DNA of 64,000 bases from Closterium sp. Naga37s-1 (GCA_947471745.1 CANJKZ010000924.1:682001-746000), one strand, 5' to 3'. Numbered from the stretch's first letter, positions 20,260 to 31,656 are shown. A program made the numbers and translations. Notes: generated by a model not told the origin, from the sequence alone.

Positions 20260-20790
20260 ACAGCAGCAGCAGCGCGGCTCGGTAGGGCGGCGCGACTCGG
20301 TAGGGCGGCGCGGCTCGGGCAGGGCGGCGCGGCTCGGTGGGGCGGCGCGGCTCGGCTGGGCGGCGCGGCTCGGGTGGGACAGGGCGCTAGCGGGGCTGCA
20401 AGGGCAGGGCTAGCGTACGCGAGGGGCACGCAAGGGCGCGCGGGTGGGGCAGGTCCGGTCGCACGGGGCACGCAAGGGCGCGCGAGGAAGGGCGGGGCCG
20501 GATCGTGAGAAGCGCGCAAGGGCGCGCGGGGCAGCGAGCGCGCGGGGCCGCACGAGGCACGCAAGGGCGCGCGTGGGGCAGGTGACGCACGTGGGGCTTC
20601 GCGGGTCGCACGCGAGGGCGTGCGAGGAGGGCGGGGCCGATCGCGTGGGGCACGCTAGGGCGTGCGGGCTGGGCGGGGCCGGTTCGCAAGGGGCACGCTA
20701 GGGCGCGCGACAGTGCAGATGAGAGGAGGGCGCTCGTGGGCGCGACTAGGCGAGGCGCGCTCGGGCGCGACTAACGGAAACGGTGGGCCC
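20260..20790 (-). repeat. GC-rich repeats in Copia C 5' leader
   Basis: Two unrelated repeat types stand in tandem: GGCGGCGCGGCTCGG-type units (about 20275-20380) and GGGCACGCAAGGGCGCGCG-type units spaced irregularly (about 20420-20710). They occupy the same position as the leader repeats of B, D, E and H but share little sequence with them. Confidence 0.7.
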
Positions 20791-20813
20791 TATCAGTCGG
20801 TCCTAGGTTACGA

Positions 20814-20831
20814 CCTAGGCTCGTAATACCA
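20814..20831 (-). other. Copia C primer binding site
   Basis: The reverse strand reads TGGTATTACGAGCCTAGG directly after the 5' LTR. It starts like the initiator-Met complement (TGGTAT) but diverges after six bases. Confidence 0.6.
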
Positions 20832-20967
20832 TGTTAGAATCTAAGAACGAACGAGAATGATGAACTAGAAAGGAATGGGAGTACAAGTACCAAACCCTAG
20901 AGTAGTGTACCCCCTAAAGGCTAACCCACGGTAGCCTACACAACTATAACATATATGATGTTTGACA
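20832..20967 (-). repeat. Copia C 5' LTR (right copy)
   Basis: The LTR is 136 bp, matches 13563-13698 and is followed by GAAGG. The telobox-like AAACCCTA lies at 20892-20899. Confidence 0.95.
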
Positions 20968-20968
20968 G

Positions 20969-21196
20969 AAGGGAGACCAATGGCCCGGAGGCCATTCAAA
21001 GGTGGGAACATATGCTGTCAGAGTGATGGCTGAGGCGTCTGCTGCTATTGCTGCTGATGCGCCTGCTGCTGCTGCTGTAGCTCCTGTTGCTGCTACTCCA
21101 ACTCCAGCCTCTCCTACGCCAACCTCTCCTGCTCCTCGCGCTCAAGCCGACGAAGAGCATGTTGACACATCGGGTAGCGGTGGGGAGGCGGAGTAG
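20969..21196 (+). CDS. Possible 3'-terminal exon of an unknown host gene
   Basis: An open plus-strand frame begins at the Copia C target duplication and ends at TAG 21194-21196. It starts KGDQWPGGHSKVGTYAVRV and then becomes Ala/Pro/Thr-rich, ending SGSGGEAE. Across the C insertion the frame continues leftwards to a TAG at 13529-13531, so the left part could be an exon start after an AG acceptor, with C inserted in it. I do not recognise the product. It may also be a chance frame in GC-rich DNA. Confidence 0.25.
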   Translation, partial: KGDQWPGGHSKVGTYAVRVMAEASAAIAADAPAAAAVAPVAATPTPASPTPTSPAPRAQADEEHVDTSGSGGEAE

Positions 21197-21202
21197 GCGC
21201 CT

Positions 21203-24200
21203 AAGTAGAAGTGCCTCCAGCTCCAGCCCCCTCAGAACTAGCACAATCAGCGAGAGCACCTACAGCTCCAACACCCCCAGAAGTAGCACCTCCTGTGCCT
21301 GTACCCCGAGCCCTAGCACCCCCGGAACTAGGAACTCCAGTGCCAGCACCCCCAGCTCCAGCACCTCAAAAGCAGCAACTCCAGCACCTCAAAATCAGCA
21401 ACTCCAGCGCCCGTGCCTCCAGCACCAACACCCTCGGAGTCCACTGCAACCTGTCGCGGTAGTGCCGACGGCTGCTGCGGTGACTGTGAGGATGACTGCG
21501 GGGAAGGAGACGACACCTGACGTGCTACCGAGGGGAGAGAGGTAGCGTGAGACACACCTAACGGGGCAGGAACCGGGGGGGGGGGTACCGGAGGAGCAAG
21601 AGCAGGAGGAGGAGTGGGAGCTAGAAAGAGGGGAGGAGGGGGAACCGGGAGACCTCGGAGGGGGAAGCGGGGGTAGTAGGACACAGACTCGTCAAAGCAG
21701 ACGTCACGATAGTCGAGGAACCGGTGGAGGGGCGGGTGGTAAAACTCGAAGTTAGTGGCATCCACCGAGAAACCAAGGAAGACACAGGGAAGGGTGCGAG
21801 CCGAGAGCGTATCCGCAGAGGTATCGCGGACATGTGCAAGGCAGCCCCAGATACAAAACTCCGACGCAACACCTGGGGACCCAGTCCAAAGACTGGTCGG
21901 TGAAGCCTCTGGCCGTGAGACACGAGGCCAGAGGTTCAGCTGGTGGGCAGCGTAGCGAACCGCATAGGGCCACAAAACATGGGGCGCGCGGGCATGGATC
22001 ATGGAGGTGCGACCAAGCCAATGCGGCACTCAGCAACCCATTCTGCTGTGGGTACTCCGGAAGCATTCAGGACTAAGTGATGCCCTACTTGCTACAAAAC
22101 CCGGCAAGCACGTCGGAGCAAAACTCACCCCCACGGTCGGAGTGGAGACTGAGGACACGACTACCACGGGTGGCACTAGTAACCAGCAACCACCGGATCA
22201 CGGTAGAAGTCACGTCGGACTTCTTCCGCAGGGGGAACACTGTGGTATAGAGAGAGAAGTCGTCAACGACCACCAGGAAGAAGCTCTCCCTCCTATGCCC
22301 AGGGCGAGGGGCGGGGCCCCAGACGTCCAAGTGAAGAGTCTGGAAGGGCGCAGTGGCCGGGCGAAGGGAGGAGGAGTGAGGAGTGGCACGCAGCCTACCC
22401 TCGCCGCAAGGAGTGCACGGCGGTGCAGGCAAAGGAGGGAGCGACGCAAACACGGGTGGGACACCTGAAACAAGAAGCTGACTAGACATGTGACGGAGGC
22501 GGACGAGGGACGGGTGACCAAGACGGTGGTGCTACGGGACTGTCGGGTGGGTGAGCGCCCGACAGGAGCACGACGCAGCAACCCCACCAGACGCAGTTAC
22601 CTAACCGGACGCAACTACCTGGGGAGACGCCGTGTGCAGTGTGAAGAGACCCGAGCGGGGCTCGTGATGAAACGTGGCCAGAGTAGTCCCAGTGGCACCA
22701 TCCAAGCAGGTCGCAACACGCTCGTGCGGTGAAATCCAGGTGCGAACACCGAGGTCCTGAAGGGGTCCAACACCCACCAAGTTCCTGGAGAACGAGGGGA
22801 TGTGGAGACCGGTGAGGACACAACAGGGGGCAGCCGGGCACGGGAGGCTGGTAGAGCCGCGGGCGGGCAACCGAAACCGGACCAGGAAGCGGTGTGATAG
22901 TCGTATGGTTGCGGAAGAAGCATTGAGACGCGACAGAGTCCAGCGTGAAGGAGAGCGAAGCGTCAGCCGTAGGTACGCCTGAGCTAGTAACTACACAAGC
23001 ACCTAGACAGGAAGCACAAGCACCTACACTATCAACAGGCAAGGATCCTAGGCTACTAACACGCGAGCAAACAGATCCAGCAGCACTATAGTCAACATCA
23101 GCATATACCGCAGAAGCATATCGCAATGCATCAAACAACGCAAGACCAAGAGAGCGAGCCAGCGGGGCCCAGTCCGGAGCGGGGCCAAAGCCGTTCTATG
23201 CGCGGAGGGGATCCGTGAGCTGCGCAAAGCACTGACCAGGCGGGTGAAGACGACCACAAGGACCGCCTTGACGAGTGTCGGTCTGAACAAGGTACAAGCA
23301 AGGGGTGGGGACGACACTATGCGACGATCGGCTAGGTGGGCCGCCGCCATGTCCAGCGCTCCCTGGTCCATCAGGTCCTGACTGTTGAGACTACTGCTAC
23401 ACCTGCCGCTGAACCTGTTGTTGCTACTACTGTCCCTGCTGTGGCTGCTGCTGCTGGGACTACCGCTGCTTTTATGCTGTGTACCAACCAACTGGTCCAC
23501 CACCCCCACCAGTCGGGCCCGCAGGCCTAGTACCACATCCAGTGCCGCCTCCAGTAGGGGCACTAGTACCACCACTACTCCCGCCACCCCCTCCACCACA
23601 GTCGCCGCCAGCACCGTCCACTAGCGACGGACACGGCTGCAGCGTCGTCAGAAGCAGGATACGCAGTAGAGGCAAGACAAGCAGTGAAGGTGGGAAGCTG
23701 TGAGACAGTACATGCCTGAAAGAGTGGGGGAACTACGGCAGCAGAAGCGGATGCAACGGAGCGAATGTTGCTCTCGATGTCCTTGAGAGTTGTCTCAAGG
23801 ACGTCGATAGTGAGCTCGCTGGGGTGCTTCCAAAGTAGCGCATCACGTACAGGTGCAAGGCGGTCAGGGAGGCTAGTGACTAAGAAGTGAATTGTGATGT
23901 GCATGGGCAGGGGGGCCGACTGCAAGCTCAGCCTCGGTACTTGTTCCACGGTAGCTGGCGTCGAGCAAGCCTAGGTAAGTGACAAGGTCAGCACTACAGT
24001 CGAACACTCCTAGGTCGGGAAACAGAAACGACATGAAGAGGCGACCAAGAGAGGAGGAGGAGGGAGCGGAGTAACGGGTCTTAATTGCAGCAAAACAATC
24101 CTTGGCAGGTCGAACTTGGCTGAAGTGGGCCTCCTCAGTCTCGGGGAGAAGGTTGCCGAGAGCAATACGAGTTGTAGCATCAGGAGACTGCCACACAGAC

Positions 24201-24440
24201 ATAGCTGTACGGGCCTGAGCAAAGCGCTCCCTGTCTGCGTCAGTGGGCTCAAGAGGCAGGTCAGCAGGGCGCGGAGGCGAAGGCAGGTCGCTAGAGGCGT
24301 GCGCCCAGAGCGTGTCACCATCCTGGCGCTGACTCTGAAGGTACAGCTCGGCGTGGAGGAGCCAGGTGGGAAAGTCTAGCACTCTACCCTCCACATCGAA
24401 ACGCAGGACTCGAGCGCACGCATCAACTGGACTAGGGGCG
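21203..24440 (-). pseudogene. Copia H gag-protease-integrase remnant
   Basis: Gag is recognisable in 24394-23873 (WLLHAELYLQSQ, RYSAPSSSSLGRLFMSFLFPD). The C-x13-C-x3-H-x4-C motif survives at about 23300-23230, protease-like DSVAS (Gly to Val) near 22940, the pre-integrase region in 22600-22490 and integrase in 22489-21620 (LDVWGP, HSDRGGEF; the glutamate segment QQNG is followed by a frameshift). Many stops and frame changes separate the pieces. The protein is inactive. Confidence 0.8.
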
Positions 24441-24779
24441 AAAGGCTAGGAACGGCCGGAGCGAGGAGCAAACGAAGCTAGTAACGCCAGGCTAGTAACG
24501 GTCGGAGCGAGAAGCAAACAAAGCTATGAGCGCCAGGCTTGGAGAGTGGCTGCTGGAGCTATGAATGGTCGGAGGGAAGAAACCCAAAATCCAAACTATG
24601 GCAGGGGAGAAACACTAAGCCGGTAGTACACTAGAACTAGGAGGTGCGGCTTCCAGCCGGTGTGGAGCGGAGCACTGAGAGAAGGCATGGTAGGAAACCC
24701 AAAAAACGACGGTGAGGAGCTATGTAAGGCACAAGGGAGGCTGGGGCGCACTGGTGAGAGCCTAGACACGCTAGGAGAG

Positions 24780-25290
24780 GGGTGCGCGCCTTAGGCTAAG
24801 CTGTAGCCGGGCGCGCCTCGGGCTACGCGAGCGCTTCGGGCACAGCTGGAGTGGAGCGCGCGCTCCGGTCTGCTAGGGCGCGTGCGCTGATCTGCTGGGA
24901 CGAGCGCACTGGGCTGTTGGGGCGTGCGTGCTAGGCTGCTGGGGCGCACGTTCTGGCAGCTGGGCCGCCCGCTGGTCAGATGGGGCGCGCGCTCTGGTCT
25001 GCTGGGGCGCGCGCTCTGGCTGCTGGTGCGCGTGCAGCTGCTGTTGCGCGTGCGGCTGTTGCTGTGCGTGCGACTGCTGCTGCGCGGGCAGCAGCGTGTG
25101 TGCGGTCGCGCGCGCAGCTGTGCGTATACGTGCGCGGCTGCGGGCGTGCGGCTACGTGCAGGTCAGTGCTTGCGGGACGAGAACGGGACGGGACGAGCAG
25201 CGGGACGAGACGGGCAGCGGGACGGGACGGGACGGGACGTGATGGGTAGCGGGACGGGACGGGACGGGCTAAGCTAGGGTCCTAGGGTCC
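24780..25290 (-). repeat. GC-rich leader of Copia H with GGGAC repeats
   Basis: GCGCGCG-rich units (about 24880-25140) are followed by short GGGACGGGAC repeats (about 25185-25265). The next bases form a primer-site-like TGGTATCATCGAGTT on the reverse strand (25292-25306). Confidence 0.65.
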
Positions 25291-25306
25291 TAACTCGATG
25301 ATACCA

Positions 25307-25436
25307 TATCAAAAATATGAACAGCGGAATGAGTTTGCTAGCAAGTGTTGTGATACAAATACCAACCCTAGAATGGGTTGTACTCCTTACTGTCTACCTC
25401 ACTATAACCTACTATACGCATATATATAGTTTGACA
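25307..25436 (-). repeat. Copia H 5' LTR
   Basis: The LTR is about 130 bp, TATCAAAAAT...AGTTTGACA on the plus strand, with a mutated first dinucleotide. It shares the TACAAATA...ACCCTAGAA...GTAC core with the other copia LTRs. The telobox-like site is CAACCCTA at 25363-25370. Confidence 0.75.
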
Positions 25437-25672
25437 AAATAAGGTGAAAAAATAGCTAGGCGGAAACCTTAGACATGCGATGCTGGTTACAGGTTGGGTG
25501 AAGGTAAAGCAAAGGCGGCGCGAGGGAGCATGTTGGGTGAAGGTAAGACAAAGGCGACGCGAGGGAGCCTCGTTTATTAAAGAAAACGGCCAAGCCTGTA
25601 CTTCCGAAAGTTGGGGTTGTACGGGAAGCATTCAACCCCGTTAAGAAAAAAATGAAATCCCTTTAAGAGAAA
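25437..25672. other. Short unassigned stretch
   Basis: This sits between the Copia H LTR and the gypsy-2 3' LTR. It contains a near-duplicate of about 35 bp (TTGGGTGAAGGTAA...AAAGGCG, at about 25493 and 25531). No gene is visible. Confidence 0.3.
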
Positions 25673-25998
25673 TTCTTACGGATGCAATGGAACGAGGTAG
25701 CGAGGATTGCACTAGAGTGTCAAACGAGTACAAAGTATGAGCGAAGGCATGAGCGAATACTTACAAGCGAAAATGCAAACGGTAACGCGGCGCGTGCGAG
25801 CTAGCTAGTGCGATGCTGGCATCGAGGTTCGGGCTAGTCCCGAGGCGTAGGCCGACTCGGCCAGGCCAGCGATGCATGGTTGGGCAAATGCAGCGCGCGA
25901 AGGTTGGCGAAGCCCCGTTAGCAGTAATGGGCGAACAACGGACTGTCTTGTACGCGGTGTTGAAGCACGCGGTAAGGAATGTCGAAATAATCCTTACA
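25673..25998 (-). repeat. Gypsy-2 3' LTR (left)
   Basis: The LTR is about 326 bp and ends CCTTACA on the plus strand (TGTAAGG on the reverse strand). It is similar over its length to 31590-31656 plus 32549-32788, which lacks a 19-bp block present here (TTCGGGCTAGTCCCGAGGC region). Confidence 0.75.
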
Positions 25999-26027
25999 CT
26001 AGCCCCCCCCCTTGAGAAGCCCCTCCG

Positions 26028-28795
26028 CTACGCGAGTGCGTGTATATCGAGGAAACCCCGGCTTTGCACGTACACTTGCAGGGCAGGGTGGTTCTCAATG
26101 TTGGCCAGGGGCACCCAGCTGTCCTCCGTAAGGGTGTGGTCCTTCCAGCGAACGAGGAACTCAATCCTCCAAATTCCCTTGGGGTGGCGAATCTGATGGC
26201 TCGGTTTTTTTTTGGGGTCGACTATCGGCTCCGATGCAGGACGAGTCATCGATAGTGAGCGATGGCGTGGCAGCTAGCTCGTGGTGGTGATGTATGGGCG
26301 GAGTAGACTGGCGTGGAATGATGGACTGATGTACCAGTCTGTCGGTAGCAGGAGATGGGCGGTAACTGGGGTGATGATGTGGCTGATTTGGAATGGTCCA
26401 CAGTAGCGCGGTCGAAGTTTCGGTACGAGGGGCAGGCGTAAATTTTGCTTGCCGAGCAATACATAGTCTCTGGGCTGGTACGTCACTGGGCGGCGGTGGC
26501 GGCCAGCGTTCCTTTAAGCGATGACATTTGCTTTTTTTATTGCGTCTGCTGCGCACGTTCGGGCAGCTTGTAGGATCTCGGCGTACTGTTGTGCGCGTGG
26601 CGTTGGGTTGTCCAGGCTCGGCGCCATGGGCACTGTAGGTATTTGCCCGTAGTTCAGGTAAAACGGTGACTACTGCGTCCTAACCGACGAGGCGTTGCTT
26701 TAGGTGAACTCGATCAGCGGCAACTGCTGCTCCCAGGTTGTCGGGTCGTCGCACGTGGCGCGAATCAGCTGCTCCATGGTCTGGTTCGTCCCCTCCGTCT
26801 GACTGTCGGTCTCGGGGTGGTACGACGAACTGAATTGTAGTCTGGTCCCGAACTGCTCCCAAAGGTTCCTCCAGAAATTTGCTTGTAAACTCTGTGTCGC
26901 GGTAGCTGATAATCACGGCTAGTATCCCGTGCAGTCGAACGACGGTCACGATGGACAGGTGAGCTGTTTCTTTGGCTGAGATCGATTTCCTGCACGCAGA
27001 GAAGTGGGCCATTTTCGTCACTCGATCAACGACAACAATAACCGCGTCGTTACCACCTGGGCTCGAAGGTAACCCCGTGACGAAATCCATGGTAACCTGC
27101 TGCCAGGCGCACTCGGGCAGTGGAATGGGCTGCAACTGACCCGTCTTTTTCTTGCGCGAGCTTTTCATCACCTGCCACGTGGGGCACGATCCCACGTGGT
27201 GCTGTACGTCGATAAACAGCTCCATCTAGTAGTAGTACCGCTACAGTTGCTGTCGCGTAATTTCTACCCCGAAGTGACCCGATGTAACCCCGTCGTGTGC
27301 CTCCTGCAGTAGCAGTTCCTTAAAAGTGAATATGCTGGTACCCAGATGCGGTTGGTACCTGTTTTTACGTAATACACTCCCTTAGCTTCTGTCAGCTTTT
27401 GCGAATTCCCAGAGGTGAAAAATAGGCCGGTGCGGTATCCGTGAATGAATAGGCATGTTAGCAATGGGTTGGTTTGGGCGAGTAGGATGGTGTGAAGTTG
27501 GGAAGAGGGCGAGTGAGGGCGTTGGCTATATTTGATGCTCCCTTTTTGTACGTGACGGTGTACTGGAAGTTTGACTCCAGATAGTCCAAACACCGTATCT
27601 GTCGCGGATTGAGATTCGGTTGGGCGCGTAGGTACTGTAGTGAGCGGTGATCTGTCCGTACTGTCACGTCGGCTCTTCTGAGGTGGCATCGCCACACTTT
27701 GAGCGCGTGCACGATCGCCAGCATCTTGCGGTCGTCTACCGGGTAGTTGCGTTCGGGCGGGTGAAGTTTGCGGGACTCGTACGTGATTGGCTGAAGGCCG
27801 TTCCCGAAGTCCTGCAACAGTACGGCTCCCACAGCGATGTCGCTTGCGTCGGTCAATGGGGTAGTCAACTTCGCCATGTTGGGGACGAACCGTCGCACGT
27901 AGTTGACAAACCCCAGAAAACTCTGCAGCTCTGACAAATTTGTCGGCGCGTGCCATGCTTGAATCATCGCGATCTTTTTCGGGTGTATTTCCACTCTAGT
28001 CCGTCCTATAAAAACTCACACTTGGAGGCTTTGGTCAGTAGGCGGTTTTCACTCAGTAATTTAAAAACCGCTTCGATGTCCTGTATGTGCTGTGATATGT
28101 CTGGGCTATAGATCAGTATGTCGTCTAAGTAGACGATTACGCACTTACCTAAGAGTGGGCGGAACGCTTTGTTCATGGTCATTTGGAAAGTGGCAGGGGC
28201 GTTGGTCAGTTCGAAGGGCATCATGGTGTATTCGAAACAACCGTAGCGGGTGCGGAAGGCGGTTTTTGGGCAGTCTGGTGGGTTGACTCGGATTTGATGG
28301 TAACCCCCTCGAAGGTCGATATTCGAGTTTATTGATGAGCTCGTCGGCTCGCTGGATGGGGTAATGGGACTTGATCGTAACCCGTTTCAGTGCGCGATAA
28401 TCTATGCACATGCGAAAGCCCCCATCTTTCTTCGGCGTGAACAGTATCGGTGTTGCGAAGGGTGACGAACTCGGGCGAATGATTGTTTTCTCGAGTAGGT
28501 AATCCAGTTGCTTTCGTAGTTCGTCCAGTTCGGATTGGGTCAGTCGGCACTGTCGCTGTACTGTCGGCTGTGCCCCCGGTTCAAACTCTATCATGTGGTC
28601 GTCCGGTCGCTGAGGTGGCAGTCCCTCTGGCAAGTCGTCCAAAAAAATCCCGCTGTACTGCTTCAGTAGCGCTGCCAAGTCAGCCGGTACGTCGCGAGCA
28701 GTTTCTATAAATCACTAGGTTTGTCTACTGCCTCGGCTTCCCGAATGTCAACCGCATACACGTCAGCCCCTGCCGCTACGGCACATTTCATCGTG
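26028..28795 (-). pseudogene. Gypsy-2 pol remnant: RT, RNase H, integrase, chromodomain
   Basis: In reverse-strand order: RT (28678-28006; SSSPFATPILFTPKKDGG, FELTNAPATFQ, YLDD at about 28123), RNase H of the Ty3 type (27994-27458; SDIAVGAVLLQ, TDHRSLQYL), integrase (27225-26680; MDFVTGLPSSPGGNDA), then a chromodomain (26249-26028; IEFLVRWKDHTLTEDSWVPL). Chromodomains steer chromovirus integration to particular chromatin. Multiple frameshifts break the ORF, and the usual integrase SDRD reads SYRD (about 26907), so the second catalytic Asp is lost. The element is dead. Confidence 0.85.
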
Positions 28796-28799
28796 ATCG

Positions 28800-31091
28800 C
28801 GTTGGTGGTGCTGGTTCTGGGGGTGCTGTTCCTACTGGGACTCGAGGTTCTGGGGGTGTGACTACTCAGCCGCAGCAGTCTGCGCGTCGTCACCTTCTCA
28901 GTCTCCCGCCTGCGGCTACTGAGTTCCCGGTTGCTGGTACTACTCCTCCGTTGCTTTTCCCACCGACTGACCAGTCTCAGCCACAGCTACTGCCTGGCTC
29001 CCCACTGCCTGCTCCTGCTCCTCATACGGAGGTGACTGAGTTTTGCTATGAGCGTCGTGAGTCTGAGACTCGTGCTTCCACACCTGTTCGCGGTCGTCGT
29101 GTTGTCCGTCCTCGTGCTCCCGCTGTGCCAGGCACTCACCGTATGGCACTTCGTCCTTCCTCTGTTCCACAGCGTGTTGTCCTGCCTGAGCCTCCTGCGT
29201 CTTCTCTTCCTCACGTTCCTGACCCTGAGTCTGACCTTGTCCGTGCTGCCAGTCCGACTGTCACTCGTCTCCTTGCCACGGTTGTGACTGACCCTTCCTT
29301 TGAGTCTGCTGCTGCGTCTGCCTTAGTTGCTGAGCTTGTTGACTTTGCCGCTTTGTGCCGCCTTGACTACGCTGCGAGTCTTGCTTTTTACTCTTCCTGT
29401 CCTCCGTCCGTCGGGGGTGAGCTTGCCCTTGGCTGTGACGTTCATGAGGACAGGCAGTTTGAGCTGGAGTGCCTAGCGGCCGCTGCACCTCATCTCGCGT
29501 CCACGCTACTTTGCCCTGAGGGAGACCCGGATGCACTGGACATCCCGACCCCGCGCTCTTACGCAAAGGCGATCACGTGTCCGTACTCTCTCAGTGGCAG
29601 ATAGCCATGGACGCAGAGATGGCTACCTGGAAGTCTACAGGCACCTACGTCGACGAGGTTCCCCCACCTGGGGCGAACATAGTCGATGGCATGTGGATTT
29701 TCAGGGTGAAGCGGCCGCCGGGTTCTTCGCCTGCCTTCAAGGCGCGTTACGTTGCACGAGGCTTCAGTCAGCGTGAGGGGGTCGACTTCTTCCAGACCTT
29801 CTCCCCCACCCCGAAGATGACCACTCTTCGGGTGCTACTGCACGTTGCAGCACAGCGCGACTACGAGCTGCACTCCCTCGACTTCTCGACAGCCTTCACG
29901 AGGCTATCTGGTTGCGCCGCCCACGGGGCTTCACTGGGTCGTTTCCTGAGGGTACCCAGTGGATAATTCGGCGACCAGTCTACGGTCTGCGTCAGGCGCC
30001 TCACACTGAGGACTACACTTGCGGCTCTTGGCTTCGCTCCCTCGACTGCTGACCCTTCTCTGTTTCTGCGCACAGACACTTCTCTGCCGCCGTTCTACGT
30101 TCTCGTGTACGTCGACGACTTGGTTTTTGCTACTGCTGACACTGAGGCTCTGGCCTTAGTGAAGGCGGAGATGCAGGAGAGACACACCTGCACTGACCTG
30201 GGTGAGCTGCGGAGCTATCTTGGCTTGCAGATCACCCGGGACAGAGCACGTCGCACCATCATCTTGACCCAGTCACACATGGTGCACCAGGTCCTTCAGC
30301 GCTTCGCCTTCTAGTACTCCTCGCCACAGCCCACTCCTCTGCCAACTGGCTACTCGCTCTCAGCTCCACCTTCGGACGAGTCCATAGAGCCGAATGGTCT
30401 GTATCTAGAGCTTGTGGGTTTCCTCATGTACCTGATGACGTGCAGACGACCTGACCTCGCGTACCCTCTCAGCCTCCTGGCTTGCTACGTGGCTCCCGGT
30501 AGACACCGAAAGGTGCACTGGGAAGCTGCGAAGAGGGTATTGCGTTACTTGTGCAGTACATCGGGCATGGGGCTAGTGCTTGGAGGACGGGGTTCAGTTG
30601 TTCTCACCGGTCACTCAGACGCTTCTTGGGCTGACGACCAGACGACTCACCGGTCGACACAGGGGTACAGTTTCAGCCTCGGCACTGGTTCTGTCTCGTG
30701 GAGGTCCACTCGCTCTTCTTGTGTACTTAGTTCCAGCTGTGAGGCCGAGATCTACGCTGGGGCTATGGCTGCACAGGAGCTCCGCTGGCTGACCTACCTG
30801 CTGACCAATTTGGGTGAGCGGCCTCATTCTCCTCCAGTTCTGTACGTCGACAACAAGGCCATAATTGTCTTGTGTCAGGACCAGAGACTGGAGCACAGAA
30901 CGAAGCACATTGCTCTCCGTTACTTCCTCACGCGAGAGCTGCAGCAGCGTGGTCAGCTTCGTCTTGCTTACGTGGCCACACAGGCCAACACTGCTGATGT
31001 CTTCACCAAGGCCCTTGGGTCTAGTGATCATCAGCGTTTCTGCACTGCTCTTGGGCTTGTGCCCACTCTGCCTCACCTGCTTGTCTCTTGA
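28800..31091 (+). pseudogene. Copia G linker-RT-RNase H remnant
   Basis: Readable domains are the linker end (PGTHRMALRPSS), RT from about 29540, YVDD (about 30107), and RNase H (GHSDASW, SSCEAEIY, YVDNKA, TADVFTKAL, ending 31091). Lesions include a frameshift at about 29580, lost codons in the FLQGSLHEEIW segment (about 29895), a TAA at about 29963 in the WSLRRPVYG segment, a deletion removing the REWHD segment (about 30000) and TAG at about 30312. The 3' half after 30414 is open and would encode a complete RNase H domain, but no start or upstream fusion remains. Confidence 0.85.
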
Positions 31092-31332
31092 CCTTGCCTT
31101 GCACTTGCTGTACTCTGATATATATTATTATACCTGCATGTTTGCTCTTGCTAGGTTGTGATCAGTTTACTGCAATTGCTACTATAAACTTTGCATGTGA
31201 ACTTGCCTTGTGGTCGCTTGCCTGTGCTCAGAATGTGTGGTGATCTTGAGATCCACCCTGAGCTTTGCTTTTTTTGCTTCTCTTGACTGGTCTTGTGGCC
31301 GTTTGTTGTCCCCCACTTAGCCTATGGGGGTG

Positions 31333-31474
31333 TGTCAAACATTCAATATTACTGTAGGCTACATTGGGGTACTCAGTAGTGAGTACAACCTATTTGAGTA
31401 CAAGCCATTAGGGTTGTCCTATTTGTATCACCATCCTTGCTAGTCCACCTCATTCCTGTCTTCCTATTTTGACA
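31333..31474 (+). repeat. Copia G 3' LTR
   Basis: The LTR is 142 bp, TGTCAAACAT...CTATTTTGACA, with TGTCAAA/TTTTGACA inverted ends. It contains TTAGGGTT (31408-31415), the telobox on the opposite strand, and an internal GTACTCA/GAGTAC palindromic stretch. Confidence 0.8.
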
Positions 31475-31589
31475 CCTAGTACGCTAAGGGGCGTTAGTCC
31501 CTTCGAGTGAAAAAAAAAAAAAAAAAAAAACGGAATTCTGCTGGTTTCGGAAATGCGCGGTCCAAAAGGAAAGTGGCTATGATAGCCAA

Positions 31590-31656
31590 TTTTTACGGGT
31601 GCAATGGGACGAGGTAGCGAGGATTGCACTAGAGTGTCAAACGAGTACAAAGTATG
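31590..31656 (-). repeat. Gypsy-2 5' LTR, part 1
   Basis: This matches 25673-25739 of the left LTR with scattered mismatches and ends in the GTATG duplicated by the TRIM insertion. Confidence 0.7.

Larger units (their letters stand above)
13563..20967 (-). mobile_element. Copia C, full-length but coding-defective Ty1/copia element
   Basis: The element is 7405 bp with 136-bp LTRs that I read as identical, and a perfect 5-bp duplication GAAGG (13558-13562 and 20968-20972). It has the same domain order as Copia B but at least four ORF lesions: one G too many or too few at a G12 run after gag, a TGA in protease, a 19-nt deletion before RT and a TAG in RNase H. LTR identity together with these lesions is discussed as a finding. 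Confidence 0.96.
21203..25436 (-). mobile_element. Copia H, diverged and 3'-truncated Ty1/copia element
   Basis: The order on the reverse strand is: 5' LTR (25307-25436), primer binding site, GC-rich leader, gag, protease, integrase, then the start of the integrase-RT linker, where the element stops near 21203. RT, RNase H and the 3' LTR are absent. The LTR end next to the primer site reads TA instead of CA. The proteins are clearly more diverged from B than C, D or E are, so this is an older or separate lineage. Confidence 0.85.
28796..31474 (+). mobile_element. Copia G, 5'-truncated Ty1/copia element
   Basis: The element begins in the integrase-RT linker and runs through RT and RNase H to the purine tract (about 31309-31332) and a 142-bp 3' LTR. 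Gag, protease, integrase and the 5' LTR are missing. It lies in gypsy-2, just downstream of that element's primer site, where gypsy gag should be. One deletion spanning the G 5' half and the gypsy gag would explain both losses. Confidence 0.85.

Noticed and set aside
20199-20564. Extended N-terminus for Copia C Gag
   Set aside because: The extension is low-complexity leader sequence, and the Copia B start matches the internal ATG at 20196-20198.
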